A stretch of 64,000 bases of DNA from Pontimicrobium sp. SW4 (GTDB lineage: Bacteria; Bacteroidota; Bacteroidia; Flavobacteriales; Flavobacteriaceae). The stretch is from the NCBI RefSeq assembly GCF_039954625.1, contig NZ_CP157199.1, forward strand, positions 1,488,001-1,552,000, in the 5' to 3' direction. Positions 1-9,004 of this stretch are shown here, piece by piece (position 1 is the first letter of the stretch; each line of letters opens with the position of its first letter). The notes beneath the pieces are model-generated. The model did no database searches, was not told the DNA's origin, and worked only from the letters and a program-made list of their open reading frames with translations. A program made the translations under genes and the position numbers.

Positions 1-42
1 GTTTAAGCTACCATAATATTTACCTTTACTTGAAATTTCCAT
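1..42 (-). CDS. possible 5' end of a divergent gene cut by the left edge
   Basis: An ATG on the minus strand at 40-42 opens a frame of 14 codons (MEISSKGKYYGSLN) that runs off the window without a stop. The peptide is too short for me to name a family. It points away from the TIGR02757 gene, so bases 43-250 would be a divergent intergenic region. I see no clear TAnnTTTG box for it, so this stays a weak call. Confidence 0.3.
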   Translation of the reverse strand, partial: MEISSKGKYYGSLN

Positions 43-282
43 TTTTAACGCTCCGTTCTTTAACTAAGACGATAGTTACACCAAGATTGTTACTCTAAAT
101 CGATATATTGTTAAACGTGGTTTATTAGTATATGTAATTATACTTAGTGAGGATCGTTTTTATACTTATAATAGGTAATAAGTGAAGTTATATTTTTATT
201 TTAGTCTTTTAATACTAATACTACATAAGTTATTCCATTTTTAAACACGATAGAACTTAAAGATTTTCTAGACTCGAAAGTT

Positions 283-1005
283 GTGCAATACAATAACCAA
301 AAGTTTATTGAGAGCGACCCTATTCAAATTCCGCATCACTTTAGTAAAAAAGAAGATATTGAAATCGCTGGTTTTCTAACAGCTACCATTGCTTGGGGAA
401 ATAGAAAAAGTATCATCAACAATGCACAGCGAATGATGCAGTTGTTAGATAATGTTCCTCACGATTTTATAATCAATCATCAAGACAGTGACTTAGAAGC
501 TTTTAAACCATTTGTACATCGCACATTCAACGGAAACGATTTTATACAATTCATTAAAAGTTTACAACATATTTACAATAAGCATGATGGTTTAGAAAAT
601 GTGTTTTTAAAATATACCAAGCAAGATTCCTTGCAAACATCTATTCATCATTTTAAAAAGCTTTTCTTTGAGATTGAACATTTACCTCGAACACAAAAGC
701 ATATTAGCGACCCTTTAAAAAATTCAGCAGCAAAGCGTATTAATATGTTTTTACGATGGATGGTTAGACAAGATAACGCAAGCGTTGACTTTGGTATTTG
801 GAAGACCCTCTCTCCTAGTCAACTCTCTTGTCCTCTAGATGTGCATTCAGGCAATGTCGCACGTAAATTAGGATTACTCCATAGAAAGCAAAACGATGCT
901 AAAGCATTAAACGAGTTAGATAGTTCACTAAGAATATTGGATAGCAAAGATCCTGTAAAGTACGATTTTGCCCTTTTTGGACTAGGTGTATTTGAAGGTT
1001 TCTAA
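283..1005 (+). CDS. TIGR02757 (DUF2400) family protein
   Basis: A conserved Bacteroidota protein of unknown function. The recognisable family blocks are FIESDPIQIPH near the N terminus, EDIEIAGFLTATIAWGNRK, NSAAKRINMFLRWMVR, SCPLDVHSGNVARKLGLL, and the C-terminal DPVKYDFALFGLGVFE. The given start is a GTG. The frame stays open upstream to a stop at 226-228 and encodes NTIELKDFLDSKV just before the GTG, which resembles the N terminus I remember for relatives (xxxELKDFLDEKV). No ATG, GTG or TTG lies in that upstream part, so the true protein may begin at a rare ATA or ATT codon (250 or 232) or the original start has been lost. The family call is secure; the start is not. Confidence 0.85.
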   Translation: MQYNNQKFIESDPIQIPHHFSKKEDIEIAGFLTATIAWGNRKSIINNAQRMMQLLDNVPHDFIINHQDSDLEAFKPFVHRTFNGNDFIQFIKSLQHIYNKHDGLENVFLKYTKQDSLQTSIHHFKKLFFEIEHLPRTQKHISDPLKNSAAKRINMFLRWMVRQDNASVDFGIWKTLSPSQLSCPLDVHSGNVARKLGLLHRKQNDAKALNELDSSLRILDSKDPVKYDFALFGLGVFEGF

Positions 1006-1097
1006 TAGTTAATAACAATTAATAATTATTTATTACAATTACCAGTAAAATAGTACTTTAGTAATATTCAAAATAAACCAACTAAATTTTTTGATTC

Positions 1098-2588
1098 ATG
1101 AAAAAAATAATTACGCTTTTATGCATTGTGGCAATCACAACATCGTTTGCTCAAAGTAGAACAATTCCAGTAGACACTTTAGTAAAAACAACCCATAACA
1201 CAACTATAAAAGGTGTGAGTATGTCTTATACAGCCGAAACTGGTACACAACCAGTTTGGGATGCTAATGGAGACCCAGTCGCAACATTATTTTACACCTA
1301 CTATACTAGAAATAATATAAAAAACAGAGCTTCTAGACCACTAATCATTTCTTTTAATGGTGGTCCAGGGTCAGCTTCGGTTTGGATGCATGTAGCATAT
1401 ACAGGTCCAAGAATTCTAAATATTGATGATGAAGGCTATCCTGTACAACCTTACGGATTTAAAAGTAATCCTAACTCCATTTTAGATGTGGCAGATATTG
1501 TATTTGTAAACCCTGTAAATACAGGTTATTCTAGAATGGTTCCAGGAAAAGATGGAAAAATGCCTGATAGAAAACAATTTTTCGGAATTAATGAAGACAT
1601 CAAATACTTAGCCGAATGGGTAAATACTTTTGTGTCTCGAAAAAACCGTTGGGAATCTCCAAAATATATTATTGGAGAGAGTTATGGAGGCACTCGTGTT
1701 ATGGGATTAGCAAACCAGTTGCAAGGGAGCCAATGGATGTATTTAAATGGCGTGATTTTAGTATCCCCAGCGGATTATAATGCTTATAATACTGATGGTC
1801 AACCTGAATATTCAGCTTTAGACTTACCTTATAAAGCTGCTGCTGCATGGTATCACAAAATGTTACCTCCTACTTTGCAAAACAAAGATTTAACAGACAT
1901 GCTGCCAGAAGTTGAGAGTTATGCTATTAATACATTAATGCCAGCAATTGCGAAAGGAGGGTTTATAAGTGATGATGAACGCAATAGTGTTGCTGAGAAA
2001 ATGTCGCAATACACTGGTTTAAGTAAAAAAGCGATTTTGCAACACAATTTAGTAGTGCCAAATAATTTTTTCTGGAAAGAATTATTACGAGATAAAACTG
2101 GACAAACCATAGGTCGTTTAGATTCACGCTATTTAGGTATTGATAGAATGCAAGCAGGAATGAGTCCAGATTATAGTGCCGAATTAACATCTTGGTTACA
2201 TTCGTTTACGCCAGCAATTAACCATTATATAAAAAATGAACTGAATTTCGACACAGATGTTAAGTATAATATGTTTGGCCCTGTGCATCCTTGGAATAAT
2301 GATAATAACAATACCAGAGACAATTTACGTAAAGCAATGGCAACAAACCCTTATTTACATGTATTAAACCAATCTGGTTATTACGATGGTGCTACTACGT
2401 ATTTTACAGCAAAATACACCTTATCACAAATTGACCCAAGTGGAAAATTAAAAGATCGCATGAGTTTTAAAGGTTATAGAAGTGGTCACATGATGTACCT
2501 TAGAAAGGAAGATTTAATTAAAGCCAATGAAGATATAAGAGAGTTTATTAAAAAATCTTCTGCTAATGGTAAATCAGCTAAATATTAA
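1098..2588 (+). CDS. secreted S10 family serine carboxypeptidase-like peptidase
   Basis: A signal peptide of about 19 residues ends at SFAQ, so the enzyme is exported. The serine carboxypeptidase (alpha/beta hydrolase, S10) hallmarks are FNGGPGSAS near residue 86, which forms the oxyanion hole, and the nucleophile elbow GESYGG near residue 194. A candidate catalytic Asp lies in the QSGYYDGAT block and the His in YRSGHMMY near the C terminus. At 496 residues it has the usual length of the bacterial S10 family. It is probably involved in degrading peptides outside the cytoplasm. It ends 3 bases before the sialidase-like lipoprotein gene and the two are likely cotranscribed. The substrate cannot be read from sequence. 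Confidence 0.88.
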   Translation: MKKIITLLCIVAITTSFAQSRTIPVDTLVKTTHNTTIKGVSMSYTAETGTQPVWDANGDPVATLFYTYYTRNNIKNRASRPLIISFNGGPGSASVWMHVAYTGPRILNIDDEGYPVQPYGFKSNPNSILDVADIVFVNPVNTGYSRMVPGKDGKMPDRKQFFGINEDIKYLAEWVNTFVSRKNRWESPKYIIGESYGGTRVMGLANQLQGSQWMYLNGVILVSPADYNAYNTDGQPEYSALDLPYKAAAAWYHKMLPPTLQNKDLTDMLPEVESYAINTLMPAIAKGGFISDDERNSVAEKMSQYTGLSKKAILQHNLVVPNNFFWKELLRDKTGQTIGRLDSRYLGIDRMQAGMSPDYSAELTSWLHSFTPAINHYIKNELNFDTDVKYNMFGPVHPWNNDNNNTRDNLRKAMATNPYLHVLNQSGYYDGATTYFTAKYTLSQIDPSGKLKDRMSFKGYRSGHMMYLRKEDLIKANEDIREFIKKSSANGKSAKY

Positions 2589-2591
2589 TAT

Positions 2592-3812
2592 ATGAAACAT
2601 CAAATTCTATTTAGTGCTTTATTGTTAACCCTTTTTTCTTGTGATACAAAGTTAGGAGAGGTAGTTACTTATGTTACTGCTCCTAATAGTTTAAATGGTT
2701 CAGAGTCTAGTTTGCATAAATCTGATGATGGTACTATTTACATAAGTTGGATAGAAACTGGTACTGATAATTCTAGTAAACTCTTACTATCAAAATTGGG
2801 CAACAATAATACTTGGTCTGAAACACAAATCATTGCAACTGGTAATAACTGGTTTTTAAATTGGGCTGACTTTCCTTCTGTAGTATCCTTTGGAAATAAT
2901 CTAGCAGCACATTATTTGGAAAAAAGTGCTAGTGATACATATGCTTATGATGTTAAACTCGCCATATCCAATAATGATGGTAATAGTTGGAGTACTGCTA
3001 TAACACCTCATACTGATAGCACAAATACCGAACATGGTTTTGTTAGCAAAGTTGCTATGAATGATGATTCATTTTTGTCGGTTTGGTTGGATGGTCGCCA
3101 AATGGCTTACGCAGAACAAGACTCCAGTATTGCAAAACAAATGACGCTTCGAGGAGCTGTTTTTGATAGCAACGGAAAAATTGAAAATGAATATCTGCTA
3201 GACGGTCGCGTATGTGATTGTTGTCAAACAGATGTTGCAATGAGTGAAGATGGTCCAATTGTTATTTATAGAGACCGTTCTGAAACAGAAATTAGAGATA
3301 TTTATTATGTGAAACAAATTGATGGCATTTGGACTGAACCAAAAGCCATTTATAATGATAATTGGAAAATTACTGGTTGCCCTGTAAATGGACCAGCAAT
3401 ATCTACCAAAAAAAGTACTGTGGCTGTGGCTTGGTTTACCGTTGCAGATAATTTACCATCAGTAAAAGTAATATTCTCCAATGACAATGGTCAAACATTT
3501 AATGAACCTATAGAGATTGGAAATGTTGCTCCTTTAGGTCGTGTAGATGTTGAAATGCTTGAGGATAATTCTGCGCTTGTAAGTTGGATGGACACTATTG
3601 AAGGTAAAACAAGTATTAAGTTGCAACGTGTTGCTAAAAATGGGAAATTAAGTAATATTATAACTTTAGCAGAATCATCAGAAAGTCGCTCGAGTGGTTT
3701 CCCAAGAATGGTTGTAAAAGACAATCTAGCGTATATCACTTGGACTAAGGTTAATGACGGAAATAAATTATCAATTGAAACTGCAATTGTAAATACAGAT
3801 TTAATAGAATAA
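2592..3812 (+). CDS. sialidase-like beta-propeller lipoprotein
   Basis: The N terminus is a lipoprotein signal with the lipid-attachment Cys at residue 17 (TLFSC). The rest looks like a six-bladed propeller of the exo-alpha-sialidase/BNR type: Asp-box-like turns such as SNNDGNSWS and SNDNGQTFN recur. The family-typical cysteine-rich segments VCDCCQTD and ITGCPVNGPA are present and may hold a metal or disulfides. True sialidase arginines cannot be confirmed, so sialidase activity is not claimed. It follows the S10 peptidase gene by 3 bases and ends before a strong bidirectional terminator. It is probably anchored in the outer or inner membrane facing the periplasm. Confidence 0.75.
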   Translation: MKHQILFSALLLTLFSCDTKLGEVVTYVTAPNSLNGSESSLHKSDDGTIYISWIETGTDNSSKLLLSKLGNNNTWSETQIIATGNNWFLNWADFPSVVSFGNNLAAHYLEKSASDTYAYDVKLAISNNDGNSWSTAITPHTDSTNTEHGFVSKVAMNDDSFLSVWLDGRQMAYAEQDSSIAKQMTLRGAVFDSNGKIENEYLLDGRVCDCCQTDVAMSEDGPIVIYRDRSETEIRDIYYVKQIDGIWTEPKAIYNDNWKITGCPVNGPAISTKKSTVAVAWFTVADNLPSVKVIFSNDNGQTFNEPIEIGNVAPLGRVDVEMLEDNSALVSWMDTIEGKTSIKLQRVAKNGKLSNIITLAESSESRSSGFPRMVVKDNLAYITWTKVNDGNKLSIETAIVNTDLIE

Positions 3813-3846
3813 ACTTTTGAATATCTATAATGAATATATTTGCTCA

Positions 3847-3930
3847 CGTCAACCTGAACTTGTTTCAGGTTCTCATTACAAATACATTGCTCACTGCCTT
3901 ATGTGATTCCGAAATAAATTCGGAATGACG
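3847..3930. repeat. REP/MITE-like palindromic element bounded by CGTCA...TGACG
   Basis: An 84-bp non-coding element with two hairpins: AACCTGAA/TTCAGGTT (3851-3871) and ATTCCGAA/TTCGGAAT (3906-3926). The outer ends are CGTCA and TGACG, inverted to each other. The same outer ends bound a different palindromic element at 19145-19264. Such elements are scattered in flavobacterial genomes in my memory; copy number here is not known. Confidence 0.6.
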
Positions 3931-3980
3931 CTAAAAACAATTATTAAAGAAAGAACATATATAAATTTTAATTATAGACA

Positions 3981-4020
3981 AAACAAAAGGGGTTGAATAA
4001 AAATTCAACCCCTTTTGTTT
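3981..4020. terminator. bidirectional rho-independent terminator
   Basis: A perfect 18-bp stem (3981-3998 with 4003-4020) and a 4-base loop. The core is AAGGGGTTGAAT/ATTCAACCCCTT with A and T runs on either side. It sits between the convergent sialidase-like and M61 genes and can serve both. Confidence 0.9.
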
Positions 4021-4035
4021 TAATAGTATTTAAAC

Positions 4036-5922
4036 TTATCCTTTTAACCAAGCGTTTCTCAAGTCCACTTGCGCCTTTGTCGCATCAGGTTTTGCTTGTA
4101 GCTTATTTCCAACTGTATAACCTTGAGTTAATGCTGTTTTAATAATAATTTCCTCTCCATTTCTATCCAATTTAACTTCAATCTCTTTTCCAGGTTGCCA
4201 TCCATATACTTCTTGGAAAATTGAGTTTGCATTTTGAAGTGTTACTTCTTGCCCATTTACCATTTTAATCACATCATTAGCCTTAACACCTTGTTCTGCC
4301 CAAAAGCTATTTTGTTCTGCTAAAGCAGTAAAAAAGATGGTTCCTTTTTGTCCATCACCAGATACTATTGGTGCTCCATTAATTAATAAGTAGTTTGCTT
4401 TAACTTTAGATTCAGCAACATGCAATCCTACTTTTTCAAAAAATTTATTGTAATCAATAGGTGTTGTACCAACAACGTGAGCATCAAAAAACTCTTTTAA
4501 AGAAGGATACGTCATTGCAACAATTTCATCCAGAATTTTATCATCTTCAAAAGGTTTGTTTTTACCATACTTAAGAGATAGCTCTTTCATTAATGATAAA
4601 ATTCCTCTATTACCGTTGCTACCTTCACGCATTAAAATATCAATACACATACCAATTAAAGCACCTTTTTGATATACATTGTAATACTGACTAGCATATG
4701 GCTCTTCTAAAACATTTTCACTCATTTCGGTAAAACTCATTGAGTCATTCATTGCTCTAGATGTTTGTATTTTACCCATTATCTTGCTGTAAAATTCATC
4801 TTCAGACACCAAATCTTGGTCTACTTGAAATAAGCTTGCAAAATATTCTGTTACACCTTCGTACATCCATAGATGCTTAGAAAATGTAGGATTGTTATAG
4901 TCGAAATAATGAACATCTTCAGAATGCACACTTAAAGGCGTTACAATATGAAAAAATTCATGTGATACAATATCCACCATTTGTGTAGCTAAAGCTGCTT
5001 CTTGCATAGATTCAGGCATAACCACAACAGTAGATGTGTGATGCTCTAAAGCACCAAATCCTTTTGGAGATTCTGGCTTTCCTTCAGATAAGTATACATA
5101 GATATCATAACGAGGTGTTGTGTTTACATCTCCTAAGTATGCTTTTTGTCCTTGCATCATCTTATACATCGTTTCTTTCATTGATGCTGCTGAATGAACT
5201 TTGTTTGGGGAATATACGCTTAAAACAATTTTAATATCACCAACCATAAACTCTTCAACATCTAGTTTCCCATACATCATTGGATTATCAGTAATATCGA
5301 AATATCTTGGTGCCAAATAACTAGAAGTTATTGAACTACCATCAGTACTTGTTGTACTTCCAGCTTGTTGTAATGCTGACGTGCGTACAAAATCAGCTGG
5401 AGCAGTAACATCTAATGTATATTGATTGTTCTTTAAGGAATCAAAATAACCAATAAATCCGTGTAAGTTTAACACATAATTATCTGGCTCAACATTAGTT
5501 CCAGCTGGTGAGAATGGTGTATCACCACCTATTCCTCCTGAGGTTTCAACATCAAAAGTATCATTTACGTTATAAGTGATATAATCCAACTTTGTAGCGT
5601 CATTTATAACCCAAGTATTAGTATCACTTTTACTAAAAGTTAGTGCATTTCCATCATAATCAACTGCTTTGAAATCATCAATGTATTTCCCGAAATCACT
5701 TACTGAATAAGTTCCTTGGACTACTTTTGGCAATCTGTAAGTTACAGTTTCAGCTGTAAATCTTCCTGGATTTATAGTTACCGGAGCTTTGTCTGCAACA
5801 ACTTTTGTTAAATCTATTTTTGTGACAATTGGATTGCTAATCGCTAAATCGTTTGTTTTTTTTGCAGAGCCACATCCTAGTAACAATCCACAAACACCTA
5901 ACATTAGTGTGATTTTTTTCAT
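4036..5922 (-). CDS. M61 family glycyl aminopeptidase-like lipoprotein with PDZ domain
   Basis: The zinc motif HEFFH lies near residue 320, followed by the glutamate-containing stretch MYEGVTEYFASL, which is typical of M61 gluzincins. An N-terminal M61 beta domain covers roughly residues 40-220. A PDZ-like domain follows the peptidase domain (QGVKANDVIKMVNGQEV, about residues 540-600). I choose the ATG at 5922, which gives a lipoprotein signal ending at LLLGC. The longer ATG at 5946 overlaps a good minus-strand -7 box (5944-5951) and so is unlikely. The protein is about 628 residues, normal for the family. It probably trims peptides in the periplasm. It is monocistronic, with a terminator directly downstream. 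Confidence 0.88.
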   Translation of the reverse strand: MKKITLMLGVCGLLLGCGSAKKTNDLAISNPIVTKIDLTKVVADKAPVTINPGRFTAETVTYRLPKVVQGTYSVSDFGKYIDDFKAVDYDGNALTFSKSDTNTWVINDATKLDYITYNVNDTFDVETSGGIGGDTPFSPAGTNVEPDNYVLNLHGFIGYFDSLKNNQYTLDVTAPADFVRTSALQQAGSTTSTDGSSITSSYLAPRYFDITDNPMMYGKLDVEEFMVGDIKIVLSVYSPNKVHSAASMKETMYKMMQGQKAYLGDVNTTPRYDIYVYLSEGKPESPKGFGALEHHTSTVVVMPESMQEAALATQMVDIVSHEFFHIVTPLSVHSEDVHYFDYNNPTFSKHLWMYEGVTEYFASLFQVDQDLVSEDEFYSKIMGKIQTSRAMNDSMSFTEMSENVLEEPYASQYYNVYQKGALIGMCIDILMREGSNGNRGILSLMKELSLKYGKNKPFEDDKILDEIVAMTYPSLKEFFDAHVVGTTPIDYNKFFEKVGLHVAESKVKANYLLINGAPIVSGDGQKGTIFFTALAEQNSFWAEQGVKANDVIKMVNGQEVTLQNANSIFQEVYGWQPGKEIEVKLDRNGEEIIIKTALTQGYTVGNKLQAKPDATKAQVDLRNAWLKG

Positions 5923-5943
5923 GTATATTTTTTTATAGTGCAA

Positions 5944-5951
5944 CAAAAATA
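5944..5951 (-). promoter_or_regulatory. -7 promoter box for the M61 gene
   Basis: TATTTTTG on the minus strand, matching the Bacteroidota consensus TAnnTTTG, 21 bases before the chosen ATG. Confidence 0.5.
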
Positions 5952-6023
5952 ATATTCCATTTTATATTTTATAGTAAATCATTGTTAATTTGTGTTAACA
6001 GAAGAGTTTAATATCTTCGCCTT

Positions 6024-7031
6024 ATGCAACAACCTCTTATTAGTATTCTAACGCCTTTTAAAAATACCTCCAAATATCTAAAAGAATGTTTAGACTCAAT
6101 TATTAATCAGACCTACTCCAATTGGGAATTGTTGATTGTTGATGATGGTTCGACTGATGATAGTTACAGTATTGCTTCCATATATTCAACAAAAGATCCT
6201 AGAATTAAACTCTATAAAAATGATGGCTCTGGAATTATCGAGGCTCTGCGGTTAGCATTTCAACAAAGTTCTGGTGATTTTATTACAAGAATGGATAGTG
6301 ATGATATCATGACGTTAAACAAACTTGAAGTGATGATAGATTTGTTGAGTACATATGGCAAAGGTCATCTAGCCATTGGTTTGGTTAATTATTTTTCAGA
6401 AGAAGGCATTAGTGAAGGTTATGCAAATTATGAACAATGGTTAAATAAACTCACAAGATTAGGAAGTAATTACTCTGAGATATATAAAGAATGCGTCATC
6501 CCTTCACCTTGTTGGATGGCTTTTAGAGAAGACCTTATAAAATCTGAGGCATTTATACCAAATCGTTATCCTGAGGATTACGATTTAGCGTTCAGGTTTT
6601 ATAAATATGGACAGAAATGCATTCCAACTGAAGAAATGCTTCATCATTGGCGAGATTATCCCATTAGAACATCTAGAATACATGAGCATTATGCACAAAA
6701 TCATTTTATCGATTTGAAGTTACATTACTTTTTAGAGTTGAATTATGATGCCTCAAGACCCCTAACTATTTGGGGAGCAGGACTCAAAGGAAAGACAGTA
6801 GCAAAATCATTAGCAGCTAAAAACATTCCCTTTCATTGGATTTGCGATAATCCAAAAAAAATAAACAAGCATATTTACGACCAACAACTTAAAGAGTTCA
6901 AGTATTTGGAGCACTTAAAAAATCCTCAGAGTATCATTACTGTGGCAAATAGCGATGCTCAAAAGGAAATTAGAGACTATTTACACAAACAAAATATGAA
7001 GACAATGATAGATTACTTTTTCTTCTGCTAA
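6024..7031 (+). CDS. family 2 glycosyltransferase
   Basis: The N-terminal 230 residues form a GT-A fold glycosyltransferase of family GT2: ISILTPFKNTSKYLKECLDSIINQTYSNWELLIVDDGS is summarised by the motifs TPFKN, SIINQTY and VDDGSTDDS. The metal-binding RMDSDD motif is near residue 90. The C-terminal 90 residues (TIWGAGLKGKTVAKSLAAKNI) look like a small Rossmann-type extension rather than membrane segments. It probably adds a sugar to a surface glycan in the cytoplasm. A TATCTTCG box at 6012-6019 lies only 4 bases from the ATG, so the mRNA may be almost leaderless. It stands alone between the M61 gene and the BatA operon. Confidence 0.82.
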   Translation: MQQPLISILTPFKNTSKYLKECLDSIINQTYSNWELLIVDDGSTDDSYSIASIYSTKDPRIKLYKNDGSGIIEALRLAFQQSSGDFITRMDSDDIMTLNKLEVMIDLLSTYGKGHLAIGLVNYFSEEGISEGYANYEQWLNKLTRLGSNYSEIYKECVIPSPCWMAFREDLIKSEAFIPNRYPEDYDLAFRFYKYGQKCIPTEEMLHHWRDYPIRTSRIHEHYAQNHFIDLKLHYFLELNYDASRPLTIWGAGLKGKTVAKSLAAKNIPFHWICDNPKKINKHIYDQQLKEFKYLEHLKNPQSIITVANSDAQKEIRDYLHKQNMKTMIDYFFFC

Positions 7032-7108
7032 ACGTTAAAATTCTCAGAATAGGGAACTACAAATCTCATTTCATTTTCTATCTTTACTTCTCGAAACAAT
7101 ACTAAATA

Positions 7109-9004
7109 ATGCAGTTTAAACACCCAGAACTTCTTTACGCGCTTTTTTTACTGCTTATTCCAATAATTGTTCATCTTTTTCAGTTACGTCGTTTTCAAAA
7201 AGTACCATTTACTAATGTAAAATTCTTAAAAAACGTTATTACCCAAACACGTAAAAGTTCTCAACTTAAAAAGTGGTTAACGCTTGTGACACGTATGCTC
7301 CTTTTTGCTGCCATTATATTTGCGTTTTCACAACCTTATTTTTCCAATTCTACAGGATTAAATGTAAAAACAGAAACACTAGTATATTTAGACAACTCTT
7401 TTAGCATGCAAGCTAAAGGGGGTAAAGGGGAACTACTTAAGCGGAGTGTTCAAGACATTTTAAACGCATTAGATGATACAGACGAATTAACCCTTTTCAC
7501 AAACGATAACACGTTTAGAAACGCAACTCGAAAAACGCTCTCTAATGAATTGCTTGAACTTAGTTATTCATCTAACCAACTAGATTACGACGCGGTAATC
7601 CTTAAAGGAGAAAAATTATTTAGTCAAGATGCGACATCAACGAAAAATCTAGTGCTTCTTTCAGATTTTCAAACAAACAACAAAGCAATTAGTGATTCTG
7701 AAAATAAGGAATATGCTTTAAATTTAGTACAGTTACAGGCAGTTACTAATAAAAATATTAGTCTGGATAGTGTATATATTTCCAAAGAAACACCTTCGAA
7801 TTTTGAACTTACAGCAACCATTTCTGGAAGTGATAATTTTGATAATCTCTCTGTTGCCTTGTATAATGACGACTTGCTATTAGCAAAATCTGCAATAAAT
7901 GATTCGAAAAAAGCTTTATTTACACTGCCAACAAATACTGTTATTAATGGAAAAGTCGCTATTGAAGATTCTGGTTTAAATTTTGATAACACATTATACT
8001 TCAATATTAATAACAGAGAGAAAATAAATGTGTTGACTATAAATCCATCTGAAAATAATTATTTAAAGCGCATTTTTTCAGAGAATGAATTTAATTATAG
8101 AGAGACAACTTTAGAACAATTAAATTATAATGAGATTGATGAGCAGAACTTAGTGATAGTAAATGAAGTGGCAAATATTCCTATATCACTCACAAACTCT
8201 CTAAATAGTTATAAAAGCAATGGTGGTAATATATTAATTATTCCTTCAGATGATATTTCATTAAATTCTTATAATCAATTATTTAATTATAATTCAGAAA
8301 AGAATATTGTAGAAAAAAAGATAACAACTATTAATTATTCTCATCCGCTTTTAGATCAAGTATTTGATAAGCAAATAAGTAACTTTCAGTATCCAAAAGT
8401 TAATAGTTTTTACGAATTAGGCTCAGGCTCAAGTATACTTAAATTTGAGGATGGTAAACCATTTTTAAATCAACAAGGAACTATTTTTGCATTTGCATCT
8501 GCCTTAAACACCACCAATTCTAATTTTATAAACTCTCCACTTGTTGTCCCAGTAATTTATAATATTGGAAGACAAAGTTTAAAGCTTCCAAACATTTTTT
8601 ATGTTATTGGTGCCGAAAACAACTTTGATGTCAATGTTGTTCTCCAACAAGATGCTATTCTAAAATTAGAACTTGAAAACGAAGAAATCATTCCGCAACA
8701 GCGATCATATAGCAACAAAGTTGCTGTTGTTACTACAGATTTGCCAACAAATGCAGGTATTTATAATGTTAGTAACAATGGTAATATTTTAAAAAAAGTG
8801 AGCTATAATTACAACAGAAATGAAAGCAATTTACAGTACATGAATTTAACTAATTTTAAAAATGCCACTGTAACAAACTCTATTGAAGAATTATTTACCT
8901 CCATAAAAAATAAATCAAATATTAATGAGCTATGGAAATGGTTTACTATTTTTGCACTAGTCTTATTAGTTATAGAGATGCTCATATTAAAATATTTTAA
9001 ATGA
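7109..9004 (+). CDS. BatA/VWA domain-containing membrane protein
   Basis: The N-terminal BatA domain holds two membrane segments (about residues 5-25 and 58-78) with the typical FKHPELLYALFLLLIPIIVHLF start and LRRFQKVPFTNVKFLK loop, split here into short motifs. A von Willebrand factor A-like domain follows, with VYLDNSFSMQ corresponding to the DxSxS metal site. A last membrane helix lies near residues 608-628. Such proteins are Bat-like membrane proteins of unknown precise role. The TGA stop overlaps the ATG of the next gene (ATGA), which indicates translational coupling with the pseudo-dihydroorotase. A TATCTTTA box at 7079-7086 may be the promoter. Confidence 0.82.
   Translation: MQFKHPELLYALFLLLIPIIVHLFQLRRFQKVPFTNVKFLKNVITQTRKSSQLKKWLTLVTRMLLFAAIIFAFSQPYFSNSTGLNVKTETLVYLDNSFSMQAKGGKGELLKRSVQDILNALDDTDELTLFTNDNTFRNATRKTLSNELLELSYSSNQLDYDAVILKGEKLFSQDATSTKNLVLLSDFQTNNKAISDSENKEYALNLVQLQAVTNKNISLDSVYISKETPSNFELTATISGSDNFDNLSVALYNDDLLLAKSAINDSKKALFTLPTNTVINGKVAIEDSGLNFDNTLYFNINNREKINVLTINPSENNYLKRIFSENEFNYRETTLEQLNYNEIDEQNLVIVNEVANIPISLTNSLNSYKSNGGNILIIPSDDISLNSYNQLFNYNSEKNIVEKKITTINYSHPLLDQVFDKQISNFQYPKVNSFYELGSGSSILKFEDGKPFLNQQGTIFAFASALNTTNSNFINSPLVVPVIYNIGRQSLKLPNIFYVIGAENNFDVNVVLQQDAILKLELENEEIIPQQRSYSNKVAVVTTDLPTNAGIYNVSNNGNILKKVSYNYNRNESNLQYMNLTNFKNATVTNSIEELFTSIKNKSNINELWKWFTIFALVLLVIEMLILKYFK

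Noticed and set aside
3055..3258. Minus-strand ORFs inside plus-strand genes (for example 3055-3258, 9456-9899, 17765-18010)
   Set aside because: They lie completely within well-supported genes on the other strand, have no promoter box and do not resemble known proteins.
5923..5946. Longer start of the M61 gene at 5946
   Set aside because: It overlaps the likely -7 box at 5944-5951, and the shorter start gives a clean lipoprotein signal with Cys.
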